A DNA stretch of 64,000 nucleotides, from NCBI GenBank assembly GCA_964458645.1, contig CAYWJU010000002.1, forward strand, positions 1 to 64,000, given 5' to 3'. The notes under the pieces are model-generated. The model saw nothing but the letters and a program-made list of their open reading frames with translations. It ran no database searches and had not been told where the DNA came from. Of the stretch, positions 26,028-37,206 are shown one piece after another. Source of the stretch: DAORHV01 sp964458645. GTDB taxonomy: Bacteria > Patescibacteriota > Gracilibacteria > Peribacterales > Peribacteraceae. Numbering within the stretch: position 1 is the first letter of the stretch; each line of letters starts with the position of its first letter. The translations under genes and the position numbers were made by a program.

Positions 26028-27179
26028 ATGAAGCACTTCCACTACACCGTTGCCGAGAGTCGCCTGCTCAATCAGCGGGTGGATGCTCCGCATGACGCCG
26101 CCGAATCTAGCGATTCCTTTGAGGGCTATGCCAACGAGTTGCGCCGTCTTACCGAGGATCTGCGCACGATGTATGCCGATAACAGCCTTGGTGCCGATGC
26201 ACGCGAAGAGGTGCGCGACACGGTGCTTGGTACCGAACAGGAACTTGGCGGCATTCGCAGCGATTTGTTCGAGAGTCTCCGCAAACTGGTTCCCAGTCTG
26301 GGCAGCTATGTCAGCTTGGGAGGCGATTTTCCATCTGCAAACGCAGGACTCAGCTGGCAGGCCGACACCGGACGCTTATCGTTCGATGCATCTGCGTACC
26401 CGGACTACACCGGTGGCGACTACGAGAACGGTCATGGGTATTCCTTAGATGACCCCGGAACCGATGGTGTATTCAGCGCATTGGTGGGTACGCCGGGTTC
26501 TGTGAACTTGGTCAGCTTGTTCGGTCCGCATGGAATCGATCCGTTGCCGTATGCCGAAACCGAAGAGCCCTTTTATGTTGCTCCGAGCGGCTTGTATCCA
26601 AGCCCTCTGGCCATGATGCGCGACGACTATGGCACCGATTACCGCCGTGTGCGCGCCGCAACCACAAGCAGCTTGGATGCACTGCGTCGCAACATGCCGC
26701 GTCCGTACGGTACGCCGGGTCGTGACGACTTTCCGCCGGCACCGCCGGCAGGGGATGACGAGAGTGACACTGTTCGTACGGAAACCGAAACACCCGCTCG
26801 CACCGGCACGCCCGGCCGCGATGGATTCCCGGCAGCACCTCCGCGCGCCGAAGGCACTCGCGCTACTCCCACACGTACCGATACTCCTGCTCGTACTCCG
26901 CGCAGGCCGGTGACTCCGCCGCGTACCGAGCGCGTTCGTCCGACGACGCCTCCTCGCGCGGAGACTGGAAGAAGTTCCGCCGTGGAGCTTCGTCGTGAAA
27001 TCAGTGCGACTCGCCGCGACGTCGAAACGACCCGCAGAGAAGCTGAAAGCGCCCGCACGATGACCGATCCGGAGCGCCGACGCGCACGCTTGGCCGAAGT
27101 CGCCACACGCTTGCAGGCACTGGTGACGCGCCTAGAAAACCTAGAGAAGCGCCTGGGAGCAATCGAGGGACGTGCATAG
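26028..27179 (+). CDS. Protein with the ESRLL N-terminal motif, 383 aa, paralogue of the 312-aa protein
   Basis: Starts MKHFHYTVAESRLLNQRVDAP; ATG 26028 chosen over an upstream TTG. A helical N-terminal part with SLRKLVPSLGSYVSLGG matches the 312-aa protein. A Gly/Tyr/Asp-rich middle follows, then Thr/Pro/Arg repeats (TGTPGRDGFPAAPPR, TPARTPRRPVTPPRTE), then a C-terminal coiled coil (VATRLQALVTRLENLEKRL). No signal peptide. Ends before a strong terminator at 27195. Confidence 0.8.
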   Translation: MKHFHYTVAESRLLNQRVDAPHDAAESSDSFEGYANELRRLTEDLRTMYADNSLGADAREEVRDTVLGTEQELGGIRSDLFESLRKLVPSLGSYVSLGGDFPSANAGLSWQADTGRLSFDASAYPDYTGGDYENGHGYSLDDPGTDGVFSALVGTPGSVNLVSLFGPHGIDPLPYAETEEPFYVAPSGLYPSPLAMMRDDYGTDYRRVRAATTSSLDALRRNMPRPYGTPGRDDFPPAPPAGDDESDTVRTETETPARTGTPGRDGFPAAPPRAEGTRATPTRTDTPARTPRRPVTPPRTERVRPTTPPRAETGRSSAVELRREISATRRDVETTRREAESARTMTDPERRRARLAEVATRLQALVTRLENLEKRLGAIEGRA

Positions 27180-27194
27180 GATTTGTATTCTTCA

Positions 27195-27227
27195 ACCGGC
27201 GTGACGCAGGTCACGCCGGTTTTTTTG
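27195..27227 (+). terminator. Strong terminator after the 383-aa gene
   Basis: ACCGGCGTGAC-gcag-GTCACGCCGGT (27195-27220), a perfect 11-bp stem, followed by TTTTTT. Confidence 0.95.
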
Positions 27228-27237
27228 TCATAGCGAA

Positions 27238-27267
27238 AACCCACCGGCCTTGGAAGGACGGTGGGTT
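27238..27267 (-). terminator. Terminator of cassette 5
   Basis: Perfect AACCCACCG / CGGTGGGTT stem (27238-27246 with 27259-27267). On the minus strand it is followed by TTTTCGC, facing the gene that ends at 27311. Confidence 0.7.
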
Positions 27268-27310
27268 GGCGCTGCGGGGGACGCGGGTTAGGGTTTAGGA
27301 ACGGGGAATG

Positions 27311-27820
27311 TTACTTCGTGACGATGCACCACGTGCTGCTGGAGGTCACGAAGATGTGCAATCGGCCGTCCACGTACGTGAACGTCTTTCGGCTCAGGAT
27401 GCCCGGCTCGCGGTAGTACAGGTAGGTTTCGGGTTCGCCGTACACGCGGACGTACTCGACACGGGTGAGCGGCGGCCGCTCTTCCAGTCGACGGACACGC
27501 GTCTCGAGCTTGGCGATCTTGCCGTCGGTGGCATCGACCTTCTGGTTGGTCTTCTTGCTGGCCTTCTCGGTCGCGTCCAGCCGACCTTCCACCTTGTCCA
27601 GTCGGCCCTCGATCTTGTCCAATCGGCCGTTGATCTTGGTCAGTGCCGCGTTGATGTCGTCGATGGGGTCGGTGGGCGGCGGGGCGGGCAGCTTGGCCGT
27701 GGGCGGGGGCGGCGGGCCTTTCTTGGCGGGGGCCTGTGCGTTGGCGGAGTTGCTGGCGAGGGTGATGGCCAGCAGCATCAGCGCGATGAGGCTCGCGCGG
27801 GCCATTTTCGTCGGGTTCAT
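27311..27820 (-). CDS. Small secreted coiled-coil protein (cassette 5)
   Basis: 169 residues. Signal peptide MNPTKMARASLIALMLLAIT with cleavage likely after ANA. A Pro-rich linker (KKGPPPPPTAKLPAPPPTDP) precedes a coiled coil of heptad-like units GRLDKIE, GRLDKVE, GRLDATE (about 50-110). A C-terminal domain of about 55 residues (VEYVRVYGEPETYLYYREPG) ends in WCIVTK. No family recognised. An SD (AAGGA, complement of 27830-27834) sets the start. GC-rich codons, own promoter and terminator. Confidence 0.78.
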   Translation of the reverse strand: MNPTKMARASLIALMLLAITLASNSANAQAPAKKGPPPPPTAKLPAPPPTDPIDDINAALTKINGRLDKIEGRLDKVEGRLDATEKASKKTNQKVDATDGKIAKLETRVRRLEERPPLTRVEYVRVYGEPETYLYYREPGILSRKTFTYVDGRLHIFVTSSSTWCIVTK

Positions 27821-28045
27821 CAGAGTCTTTCCTTCTTCGGTAGGTGCATGGTCTCGGGTAAACCGCGTGTGTGCACCGGTGCACACGCAGTCAGTTTCAA
27901 AAATACTTCGTCTACTGTGTCCCCCACAGCATTCCTACCCGCGACAATCGTCACTGGCAGGAAAATACGGGGGACACGACTGCCTATGCTGTAAATGAGC
28001 TCTTCAGGGTTACCGAATAATAAAACAATTATAGTATTTTGTCAA
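27821..28045 (-). promoter_or_regulatory. Promoter and structured leader of cassette 5
   Basis: Minus strand: TTGACA (complement of 28040-28045), 17 bases, TATTAT (complement of 28017-28022). The leader holds GTGTCCCCC paired with GGGGGACAC, and the perfect 18-base palindrome GTGTGCACCGGTGCACAC at 27869-27886, close to the start codon. Confidence 0.7.
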
Positions 28046-28183
28046 TACCTAGAATTTGGCTCAAAATAAGCATTTTCGGTGCCATAATCAAGAAATTCAT
28101 AGATTTCTCTCTCCTGATCCTCTTTCCGTAGCCGGGACGTCGCGCTTCCAGGATAGTGCTTTTTTGTATCATCCTGCGAACAG

Positions 28184-28212
28184 TTGGAACACTCGTTCGC
28201 CTGCTGTACACT
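28184..28212 (+). promoter_or_regulatory. carA promoter giving a near-leaderless mRNA
   Basis: TTGGAA (28184-28189), 17 bases, TACACT (28207-28212). The carA ATG is only 8 bases after the -10, so the mRNA would begin at or next to the start codon. A second possible -10 (TATCAT) lies near 28167. Confidence 0.55.
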
Positions 28213-28220
28213 CCCGCCCG

Positions 28221-29321
28221 ATGGCATCACTTATCCTCGCAGACGGCACGGTATTCCGTGGCCAGTCTTTTGGCGCAAACAAAGACACCGACGGCGAAGT
28301 CGTCTTCAACACCGGCATGGTCGGCTACCCCGAATCCATGACCGATCCCAGCTACCGCGGACAGATTCTTACCTTCACCTATCCCATCATCGGCAATTAC
28401 GGCGTACCGAGCGAAGAGAAGAACGCCTGGGGATTTTCCAAGAACTACGAAAGCGAGAACATCCATGTCCGTGCGCTCATCGTGTCCCAGGAGAGCCGCG
28501 AGTACAGCCACTTCAACGCCGTCAGTTCGCTGCATACCTGGATGCAACACCACGGCATTCCGGGTATTTCGGGTATCGATACCCGCGCGCTCACCAAGAA
28601 GCTGCGCGAGACCGGCGTCATGCTGGGTCGCATCGTGCAGGACGACAGCGTCACCGACCCTGGTGTGATTCCAGATCCCAACTTGGATAATCTCGTTGCC
28701 GAAGTCAGTTGCAAGGCAGTCGAGACCTACGAGCCGGAAACGGGTAACCCAGTCGCGACCATCGTGGCGTTCGACTGCGGCATGAAGCGCAATATCATCC
28801 GTAGCTGGCTCAAGCGCGGCGTGCGCGTGCACCGCGTGCCATGGAACTATGACTTATCCAAGAAGGAGCTCACCTACGACGGTATGTTCGTTAGCAACGG
28901 CCCCGGAGATCCAAAAATCTGCAAGGAAACCATCGCCCAAATGAAGTGGGCCGTAGAGCAGGGGATTCCCACGTTCGGCATTTGTCTGGGGAACCAGCTG
29001 CTGGCTCTCGCACTGGGTGGCGATACCTACAAGCTGAAGTACGGTCATCGTGGCTGCAATCAGCCGTGTCTGGAATGGAAGGACGGCAAGCCCACCGATC
29101 ACTGCATCATCACCTCGCAGAACCACGGCTTCGTGGTCGATGAGACCAAGTTGCCCAAAGGCTGGAACGTCTGGTGGTCGAACGCCAACGATGCCACGGT
29201 AGAAGGCATCCGCCACGAATCCGGTAAATACTTCTCGGTCCAGTTCCACCCCGAGGCCACGCCCGGTCCCGAGGACGCGAACTACTTGTTCGATGAATTT
29301 CTGAAGGTGATCAAGAAGTAA
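28221..29321 (+). CDS. carA: Carbamoyl-phosphate synthase small (glutaminase) subunit
   Basis: 366 residues, close to the family norm. It hydrolyses glutamine to supply ammonia to CarB for carbamoyl phosphate (pyrimidine and arginine synthesis). N-terminal CPSase small-chain domain (LADGTVFRGQSFG, FNTGMVGYPE, GISGIDTRALTKKLR); C-terminal class I glutamine amidotransferase with nucleophile Cys255 in GICLGNQ (the common form is GICLGHQ) and the catalytic QFHPEA motif. carB is not in this window. The ATG at 28221 is chosen by homology; the frame stays open for 165 bases upstream. Confidence 0.97.
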   Translation: MASLILADGTVFRGQSFGANKDTDGEVVFNTGMVGYPESMTDPSYRGQILTFTYPIIGNYGVPSEEKNAWGFSKNYESENIHVRALIVSQESREYSHFNAVSSLHTWMQHHGIPGISGIDTRALTKKLRETGVMLGRIVQDDSVTDPGVIPDPNLDNLVAEVSCKAVETYEPETGNPVATIVAFDCGMKRNIIRSWLKRGVRVHRVPWNYDLSKKELTYDGMFVSNGPGDPKICKETIAQMKWAVEQGIPTFGICLGNQLLALALGGDTYKLKYGHRGCNQPCLEWKDGKPTDHCIITSQNHGFVVDETKLPKGWNVWWSNANDATVEGIRHESGKYFSVQFHPEATPGPEDANYLFDEFLKVIKK

Positions 29322-29427
29322 GGATTCCGAAGAAACCGAGGCAACCGAGGAGTCCGAAGAACCTGTGGTATTCTTTTTGTGAAGTTCGTCGGATTCTTCG
29401 GTTTCTTCGGAATCCTCGGACTCGTCC
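29322..29427. repeat. 9-base-unit inverted repeat (copy 2)
   Basis: The left arm starts one base after the carA stop: GATTCCGAA, GAAACCGAG, GCAACCGAG, GAGTCCGAA. The right arm from about 29383 is the imperfect complement, ending just before the next gene. The loop (29362-29382) includes GTGGTATTCT, a possible -10 for the downstream gene. Confidence 0.85.
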
Positions 29428-29431
29428 CGTT

Positions 29432-30151
29432 ATGGCCGTCCCCACCTTCACCATTACCTGCACCGAGAAGACGCTGGTTGCGCCCGGTGTGTACCAGATC
29501 CGCTTCACCAAGCCGGAAGGGTTTATGTTCAAGGCCGGACAGTTCGTGTTGTTCGATGTCCCTCTCGTCGCCGATCCGACCAATATTCAACAGCGTGCCT
29601 ATTCTGTGGCATCCACACCTGCCGAGCCCGATTTGCTGTTCAGTATCAAATTGGTCGATGGCGGTCGTGCCAGCAACTGGATTGAGCAGGTGCTGAAGCT
29701 TGGCACGACGGTTCCCATGAAAGGTCCGTTCGGCGTGTTCGTATTACAGCCTGAAAAGACGCCCAAGAACTATGCATTCATTTGCACCGGCGCCGGTGTC
29801 GCCCCGTTCCGCGGGCAAATTAAGCATGCACTGGAGGCGGGCGAGAAGCGTAAAATGGATCTGCTGTTCGGCGCGCGCACCAAGGCTGATTTGTTTTGGA
29901 TCGAAGAGTTTCATGCACTCATGAAGCAGTATCCGAATTTTGCGTTGCATACGTCACTCACGTCCGGCGAGGCGGATTGGAGCGGTCACCGTGGACGTGT
30001 GCAGGTCGTAGCGCCGCAGATTGTCGGCGACCAGATGCACAACACCTCTGTCTACATTTGCGGAGCACCGGACATGGTCAAAGACGTGAAGGCGCACTGC
30101 TTGGAGTGGGGGATTCCGAAGGCGGATGTGCACGCAGAAGGCTATATGTAG
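29432..30151 (+). CDS. Ferredoxin-NADP reductase-like flavoprotein
   Basis: 239 residues with the FNR-family order: FAD-binding barrel with RAYSVAS (about residue 52), then an NAD(P)-binding domain with CTGAGVAPFRG and YICGAPDMV. It should pass electrons between NAD(P)H and a carrier or partner protein. Next to carA, a PyrK (dihydroorotate dehydrogenase electron-transfer) role was considered, but the C-terminal cysteines that hold the PyrK 2Fe-2S cluster are absent. The substrate is therefore open. Confidence 0.85.
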   Translation: MAVPTFTITCTEKTLVAPGVYQIRFTKPEGFMFKAGQFVLFDVPLVADPTNIQQRAYSVASTPAEPDLLFSIKLVDGGRASNWIEQVLKLGTTVPMKGPFGVFVLQPEKTPKNYAFICTGAGVAPFRGQIKHALEAGEKRKMDLLFGARTKADLFWIEEFHALMKQYPNFALHTSLTSGEADWSGHRGRVQVVAPQIVGDQMHNTSVYICGAPDMVKDVKAHCLEWGIPKADVHAEGYM

Positions 30152-30152
30152 A

Positions 30153-30248
30153 GGATTCCGAGGAAGCCGAGGGAACCGAAGAGTCCAAAGAAAAAGATGG
30201 ATGCAGTCTTTCGTCGGACTCCTCGGACTCTTTGGTTTCTTCGGACTC
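30153..30248. repeat. 9-base-unit inverted repeat (copy 3)
   Basis: Left arm GATTCCGAG, GAAGCCGAG, GGAACCGAA, GAGTCCAAA directly after the reductase stop. Right arm CGTCGGACTCCTCGGACTC and following, up to 30248. Confidence 0.85.
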
Positions 30249-30283
30249 ACCCAATCGTGCTTTCAACGGTATGATCGCCAGGC

Positions 30284-31066
30284 ATGGAGATTCTCCCAAT
30301 CAAAACACCGATCCTGAAAACAGGTGACGACTTGGCGTCGGTCATTGCGGCTTCCGGCGTGCTGCAAGACGGTGATGTGTTGGTAGTGTCATCCAAAGCC
30401 GTGGCGACGTGCGAGGGTGCGGCGATTGATTTATCCAAAATCAAACCCACAGCCGAAGCTGTGGAGTGGAGCAAGAAGTGCGGCCAGACTCCCGAATTCC
30501 GTCAGGCGGTGCTGGACGAAACGAAGCGCATGCACGGCTGGGTGGGCGGCAGCTGCCCGCATGCCATGTTCACGTATCTCAAGCCAGATGGCTTCACGAC
30601 CGGCGCACTGTTATCCGCCAACGCCGGGCTGGATCTCTCGAACGTCGTCAAAGGCTACGCCATCGGCTGGCCGCTCGATCCGGTTGCGTCCACCAAGAAG
30701 CTGGCCGCCGATGTCGCCAAAAAAAGCGGCAAGCGCGTGGCGGTTATCATCGGTGACTCGTGCTGCATGCCGGCGCGCCTGGGCGTGATCGCATTTGCAC
30801 TCACCGCCTGCGGCATCGATCCGCTGGTAAATCACATGGGTACGTCGGATTTATTCGGCAAAACGTTTCGCATGACGCGCGAGGCCGTAGCCGATCAGCT
30901 GTGCATCGCCGCAAACTACGTCATGGGCAACACCGGCCAGCAGACCCCCGCTGCAGTTGTGCGCGGCCATGGTCTGCCTGCCACGAATTTTTGTGGCTGG
31001 GTGGAGGGTATCGAGCCAGAAGAAGATTTGTTCCGCGACATCCTCTGGCAGAAACCGGCGGCCTAG
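30284..31066 (+). CDS. cofE: CofE family gamma-glutamyl ligase (coenzyme F420-0:L-glutamate ligase-like)
   Basis: 260 residues matching the family: GDVLVVSSKAVATCEG near the N-terminus, then IIGDSCCMPARLGVIAFALTACGI and the C-terminal part with NYVMGNTGQQTPAAVVRG. Characterised members add glutamate to F420-0, but relatives also occur in organisms without F420, so the substrate is uncertain. A TATGAT at 30270-30275 ends 8 bases before the ATG, suggesting a leaderless mRNA. The purN start follows 15 bases downstream. Confidence 0.85.
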   Translation: MEILPIKTPILKTGDDLASVIAASGVLQDGDVLVVSSKAVATCEGAAIDLSKIKPTAEAVEWSKKCGQTPEFRQAVLDETKRMHGWVGGSCPHAMFTYLKPDGFTTGALLSANAGLDLSNVVKGYAIGWPLDPVASTKKLAADVAKKSGKRVAVIIGDSCCMPARLGVIAFALTACGIDPLVNHMGTSDLFGKTFRMTREAVADQLCIAANYVMGNTGQQTPAAVVRGHGLPATNFCGWVEGIEPEEDLFRDILWQKPAA

Positions 31067-31081
31067 CTCTATCCTTCGCGC

Positions 31082-31669
31082 ATGAAGTTCGTCGTCCTGT
31101 GTTCATCCCGCGGCACCGTATTCGCCTCCACGCTGGAGCGCATAAAGGACGGCAGCTTGAAGGCGGAGTGTTTGGGATTGGTTGCCGATAGCGCCGAACG
31201 TACGTGCGTGGCCACTGCCAAGGCGGCGGGTCTGCCCGTCCAGGTCGTTCCGCGCATAAAAGGTGAACCGCGCGAAGAGTTCGATAAACGTGTAGATGCC
31301 GCCGTTCGCGCGCTGGGTGCCGACGACAAAACCATCGTGGCATGTATGGGCTGGATGTACATCCTGCGGCCGTGGTTTGTGCAGCAGTGGCATAACCGCA
31401 TTCTGAACGTACATCCCGCACTGCTACCCAAGCACCCCGGCGACCACGCCCACGAACTGGTGCTTGCTGCTGGCGACACCGTGTCGGGCATGACGATTCA
31501 TCTTATTGATGAAGGAGTGGATACCGGACCGACATTGCTGCAGAAAGAATGCCCGGTTCTAAAGGAGGACACCGTGGATACACTGAAGGCGCGTGTGCAG
31601 GCACTGGAAAAAGAATGGTTTCCGAAGGTGCTGCAAATGATTCAGCAGGGCGAGATGAAGTTGCCGTAG
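31082..31669 (+). CDS. purN: Phosphoribosylglycinamide formyltransferase-like protein
   Basis: 195 residues, typical PurN length. It would transfer a formyl group from 10-formyl-tetrahydrofolate to GAR in purine synthesis. Seen: ACMGWMYILRPWFVQQW, the catalytic Asn/His segment NRILNVHPALLPKHPG, TIHLIDEGVDTGP with the catalytic Asp, and a C-terminal helix. The N-terminus (FVVLCSSRGTVFASTLE) is somewhat divergent from the usual SG.GSN loop. Other formyltransferases of the same fold cannot be excluded. Tightly follows the CofE gene. Confidence 0.85.
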   Translation: MKFVVLCSSRGTVFASTLERIKDGSLKAECLGLVADSAERTCVATAKAAGLPVQVVPRIKGEPREEFDKRVDAAVRALGADDKTIVACMGWMYILRPWFVQQWHNRILNVHPALLPKHPGDHAHELVLAAGDTVSGMTIHLIDEGVDTGPTLLQKECPVLKEDTVDTLKARVQALEKEWFPKVLQMIQQGEMKLP

Positions 31670-31678
31670 TAACTGAGT

Positions 31679-31777
31679 GATTCCGAAAAAACCAAGGAAG
31701 CCAAAGAATCCGACGAAAAACAAAAAGCTCCGCAAGTTCCTCGGACTCCTTGGACTCTTCGGTTTCTTCGGAATCCT
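31679..31777. repeat. 9-base-unit inverted repeat (copy 4)
   Basis: Between convergent genes: left arm GATTCCGAA, AAAACCAAG, GAAGCCAAA, GAATCCGAC; right arm CCTCGGACTCCTTGGACTC and on to 31777. This position fits a bidirectional terminator. Confidence 0.85.
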
Positions 31778-32395
31778 TTATTCGTCGGCCTGCCACAACT
31801 TCACCTGCGCCGCGTTCTGGAACAGCAGCGTGCGTTGGTTTTTTGTAGAAGTTTCCACGTCCACGCTTGTTACGCGGATGGATGCAGTCTGGCCCGACGG
31901 ACTGTGGTAGGTAATGACATCCGGCACCTTGGTCGTGCGCAGCGTCATGCCCATTTTTGGTGGCAGCATCCAGCGAATGTAGCCGAATTCAGGGTCCTCT
32001 TCGGTAATGAGCCACAGCGAGCCGCCGCGGACCTCGGTGCGTTCCCAGCCTTCTGGCAGGCTGATTTTCAGCGGAGCGTTGGAGGTATTGTTCACCTCAA
32101 TCAGTCCTGCGGTTCCCTTGCGTGCCACCAGCATGCCCAGGTCGACTGGACCGTCGTGCTCCAATCCGATGTCGATCGACACTTCCGGAGCAGTTTTTTC
32201 CGCGTTGCCGAGCGCGGCCGAGAATACGTTGCGATCAATCACGCCAAGCAATGCAAGAACCATCATCGCCGACACGGCAATAGCAATCTGCGTACCCAAG
32301 TTCCAACTCGTCACACGTTCTACCATGCGGCTTGCCGACGTACGGCGGGTTACGGATTTCTTCTTTGTGCGACGGCGGACAGTGCGTGGTGACAT
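31778..32395 (-). CDS. Membrane-anchored protein of unknown function, 205 aa
   Basis: Very basic N-terminus (RTVRRRTKKKSVTRR), one transmembrane segment (about 35-57, TQIAIAVSAMMVLALLGVI), then an extracytoplasmic beta-rich domain of about 145 residues (APLKISLPEGWERTEVRGG). No recognised family. The ATG at 32395 is chosen because upstream sequence has no coding character and overlaps the promoter region of the divergent gene. Confidence 0.75.
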   Translation of the reverse strand: MSPRTVRRRTKKKSVTRRTSASRMVERVTSWNLGTQIAIAVSAMMVLALLGVIDRNVFSAALGNAEKTAPEVSIDIGLEHDGPVDLGMLVARKGTAGLIEVNNTSNAPLKISLPEGWERTEVRGGSLWLITEEDPEFGYIRWMLPPKMGMTLRTTKVPDVITYHSPSGQTASIRVTSVDVETSTKNQRTLLFQNAAQVKLWQADE

Positions 32396-32575
32396 TGGCG
32401 TGTATCCTACCGAAGCCGCGGCGCTTCGCGTGTTTTTCCTGTTGCGAGTAGCGTGGTTGAGTATGAAATGAGTGAAACCATACGTTGCGTCAACGGAGGC
32501 AGAAATCGTTGTCGCCTCCTGCTTGGTGACCGTATTTGTCACGTCTTTTTTCGTGATTTTCCTCTCCTCCTCTGT

Positions 32576-32581
32576 TATACT
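32576..32581 (+). promoter_or_regulatory. -10 box of the zinc-ribbon gene
   Basis: TATACT in CTGTTATACTGAG, ending 9 bases before the ATG at 32591, again a near-leaderless arrangement. The -35 is weak. Confidence 0.6.
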
Positions 32582-32590
32582 GAGCAGGTT

Positions 32591-33001
32591 ATGGATTTCA
32601 ACCCGCACTCACTCCACCAGATTCTCCTGCGCATTCGCGATCAGATGCGTTGTCCGCAGTGCGGTACCCGTGTGCAGGTCGACTTTCCGTCCATCAAAAT
32701 CGCCGGCGACGATTTCATGTTGCTCCAACTGAAGTGCGAAAGCTGCGCCGCGTTCATCGTGCTGCATGTGAACCTGACGGAGAAGAACAAGATTGCCGAT
32801 AACGTCATTGTGGACGACGGTCGCAAGAACGCCTCGTCTCAGCTTACGCTGGATGAATCCGAAATGACCACGCTCCAAAACGCACTCACGGCCTACGACG
32901 GTTCGTTCGAGAAGATGTTCAAAGAACTGCCGCCGCCCGCCGCCACTGCTCCGACCGAGTCCAAACTGTTGGGCGACGGGGGACCGAGCATGATTGCGTA
33001 A
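32591..33001 (+). CDS. Small zinc-ribbon protein, 136 aa
   Basis: Contains CPQCG (about residue 20) and CESC about 28 residues later, a four-cysteine zinc ribbon in a beta-rich N-terminal half. The C-terminus is acidic and helical (LDESEMTTLQNALTAYDGS) with a Pro-rich end. Function unknown. Its position directly upstream of rpoC might suggest a transcription-linked role, but it has its own promoter and a repeat separates the genes. Confidence 0.8.
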   Translation: MDFNPHSLHQILLRIRDQMRCPQCGTRVQVDFPSIKIAGDDFMLLQLKCESCAAFIVLHVNLTEKNKIADNVIVDDGRKNASSQLTLDESEMTTLQNALTAYDGSFEKMFKELPPPAATAPTESKLLGDGGPSMIA

Positions 33002-33090
33002 CGAAGAGGAAGCCGAAGAAACCGACGACTCCGATGAGTCCGACGATATTTTCCAGGTTCTTCGGATTCCCCGGTTTCTTCGGACTCCTT
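33002..33090. repeat. 9-base-unit inverted repeat (copy 5)
   Basis: Left arm GAGGAAGCC-GAAGAAACC-GACGACTCC-GATGAGTCC-GACGA; right arm GGTTCTTCGGATTCCCCGG and on. It starts right after the zinc-ribbon gene stop and ends about 35 bases before the rpoC -10. Confidence 0.8.
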
Positions 33091-33123
33091 CAAAAATCAT
33101 CTTGTCCGACCGCGAATTTTGGC

Positions 33124-33251
33124 TATACTTCGCTCACATTTATCGGAGCACCTCTTGTGATTTAGACGATCACCCCAGGGGCGCTGCGATGCTTCGTATG
33201 TAATTTTCCGCGGCAGGAAGCCGCGAATCCATCTCCTTCCTCACCCGTCGT
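33124..33251 (+). promoter_or_regulatory. rpoC promoter and leader
   Basis: TATACT at 33124-33129; leader of about 115 bases with a hairpin CCGCGGC-aggaa-GCCGCG near 33209-33226. No SD before the ATG; the upstream bases are ctccttcctcacccgtcgt. Confidence 0.6.
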
Positions 33252-37154
<3,903 letters not shown>

Positions 37155-37206
37155 TCCGGTTCTCCCTTTACTCTCGCTTACTCACCCTCTACCATTACAG
37201 CCCCGT

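Noticed and set aside
29432..30151. PyrK assignment for the oxidoreductase next to carA
   Set aside because: The C-terminal cysteine cluster for the 2Fe-2S centre is missing.
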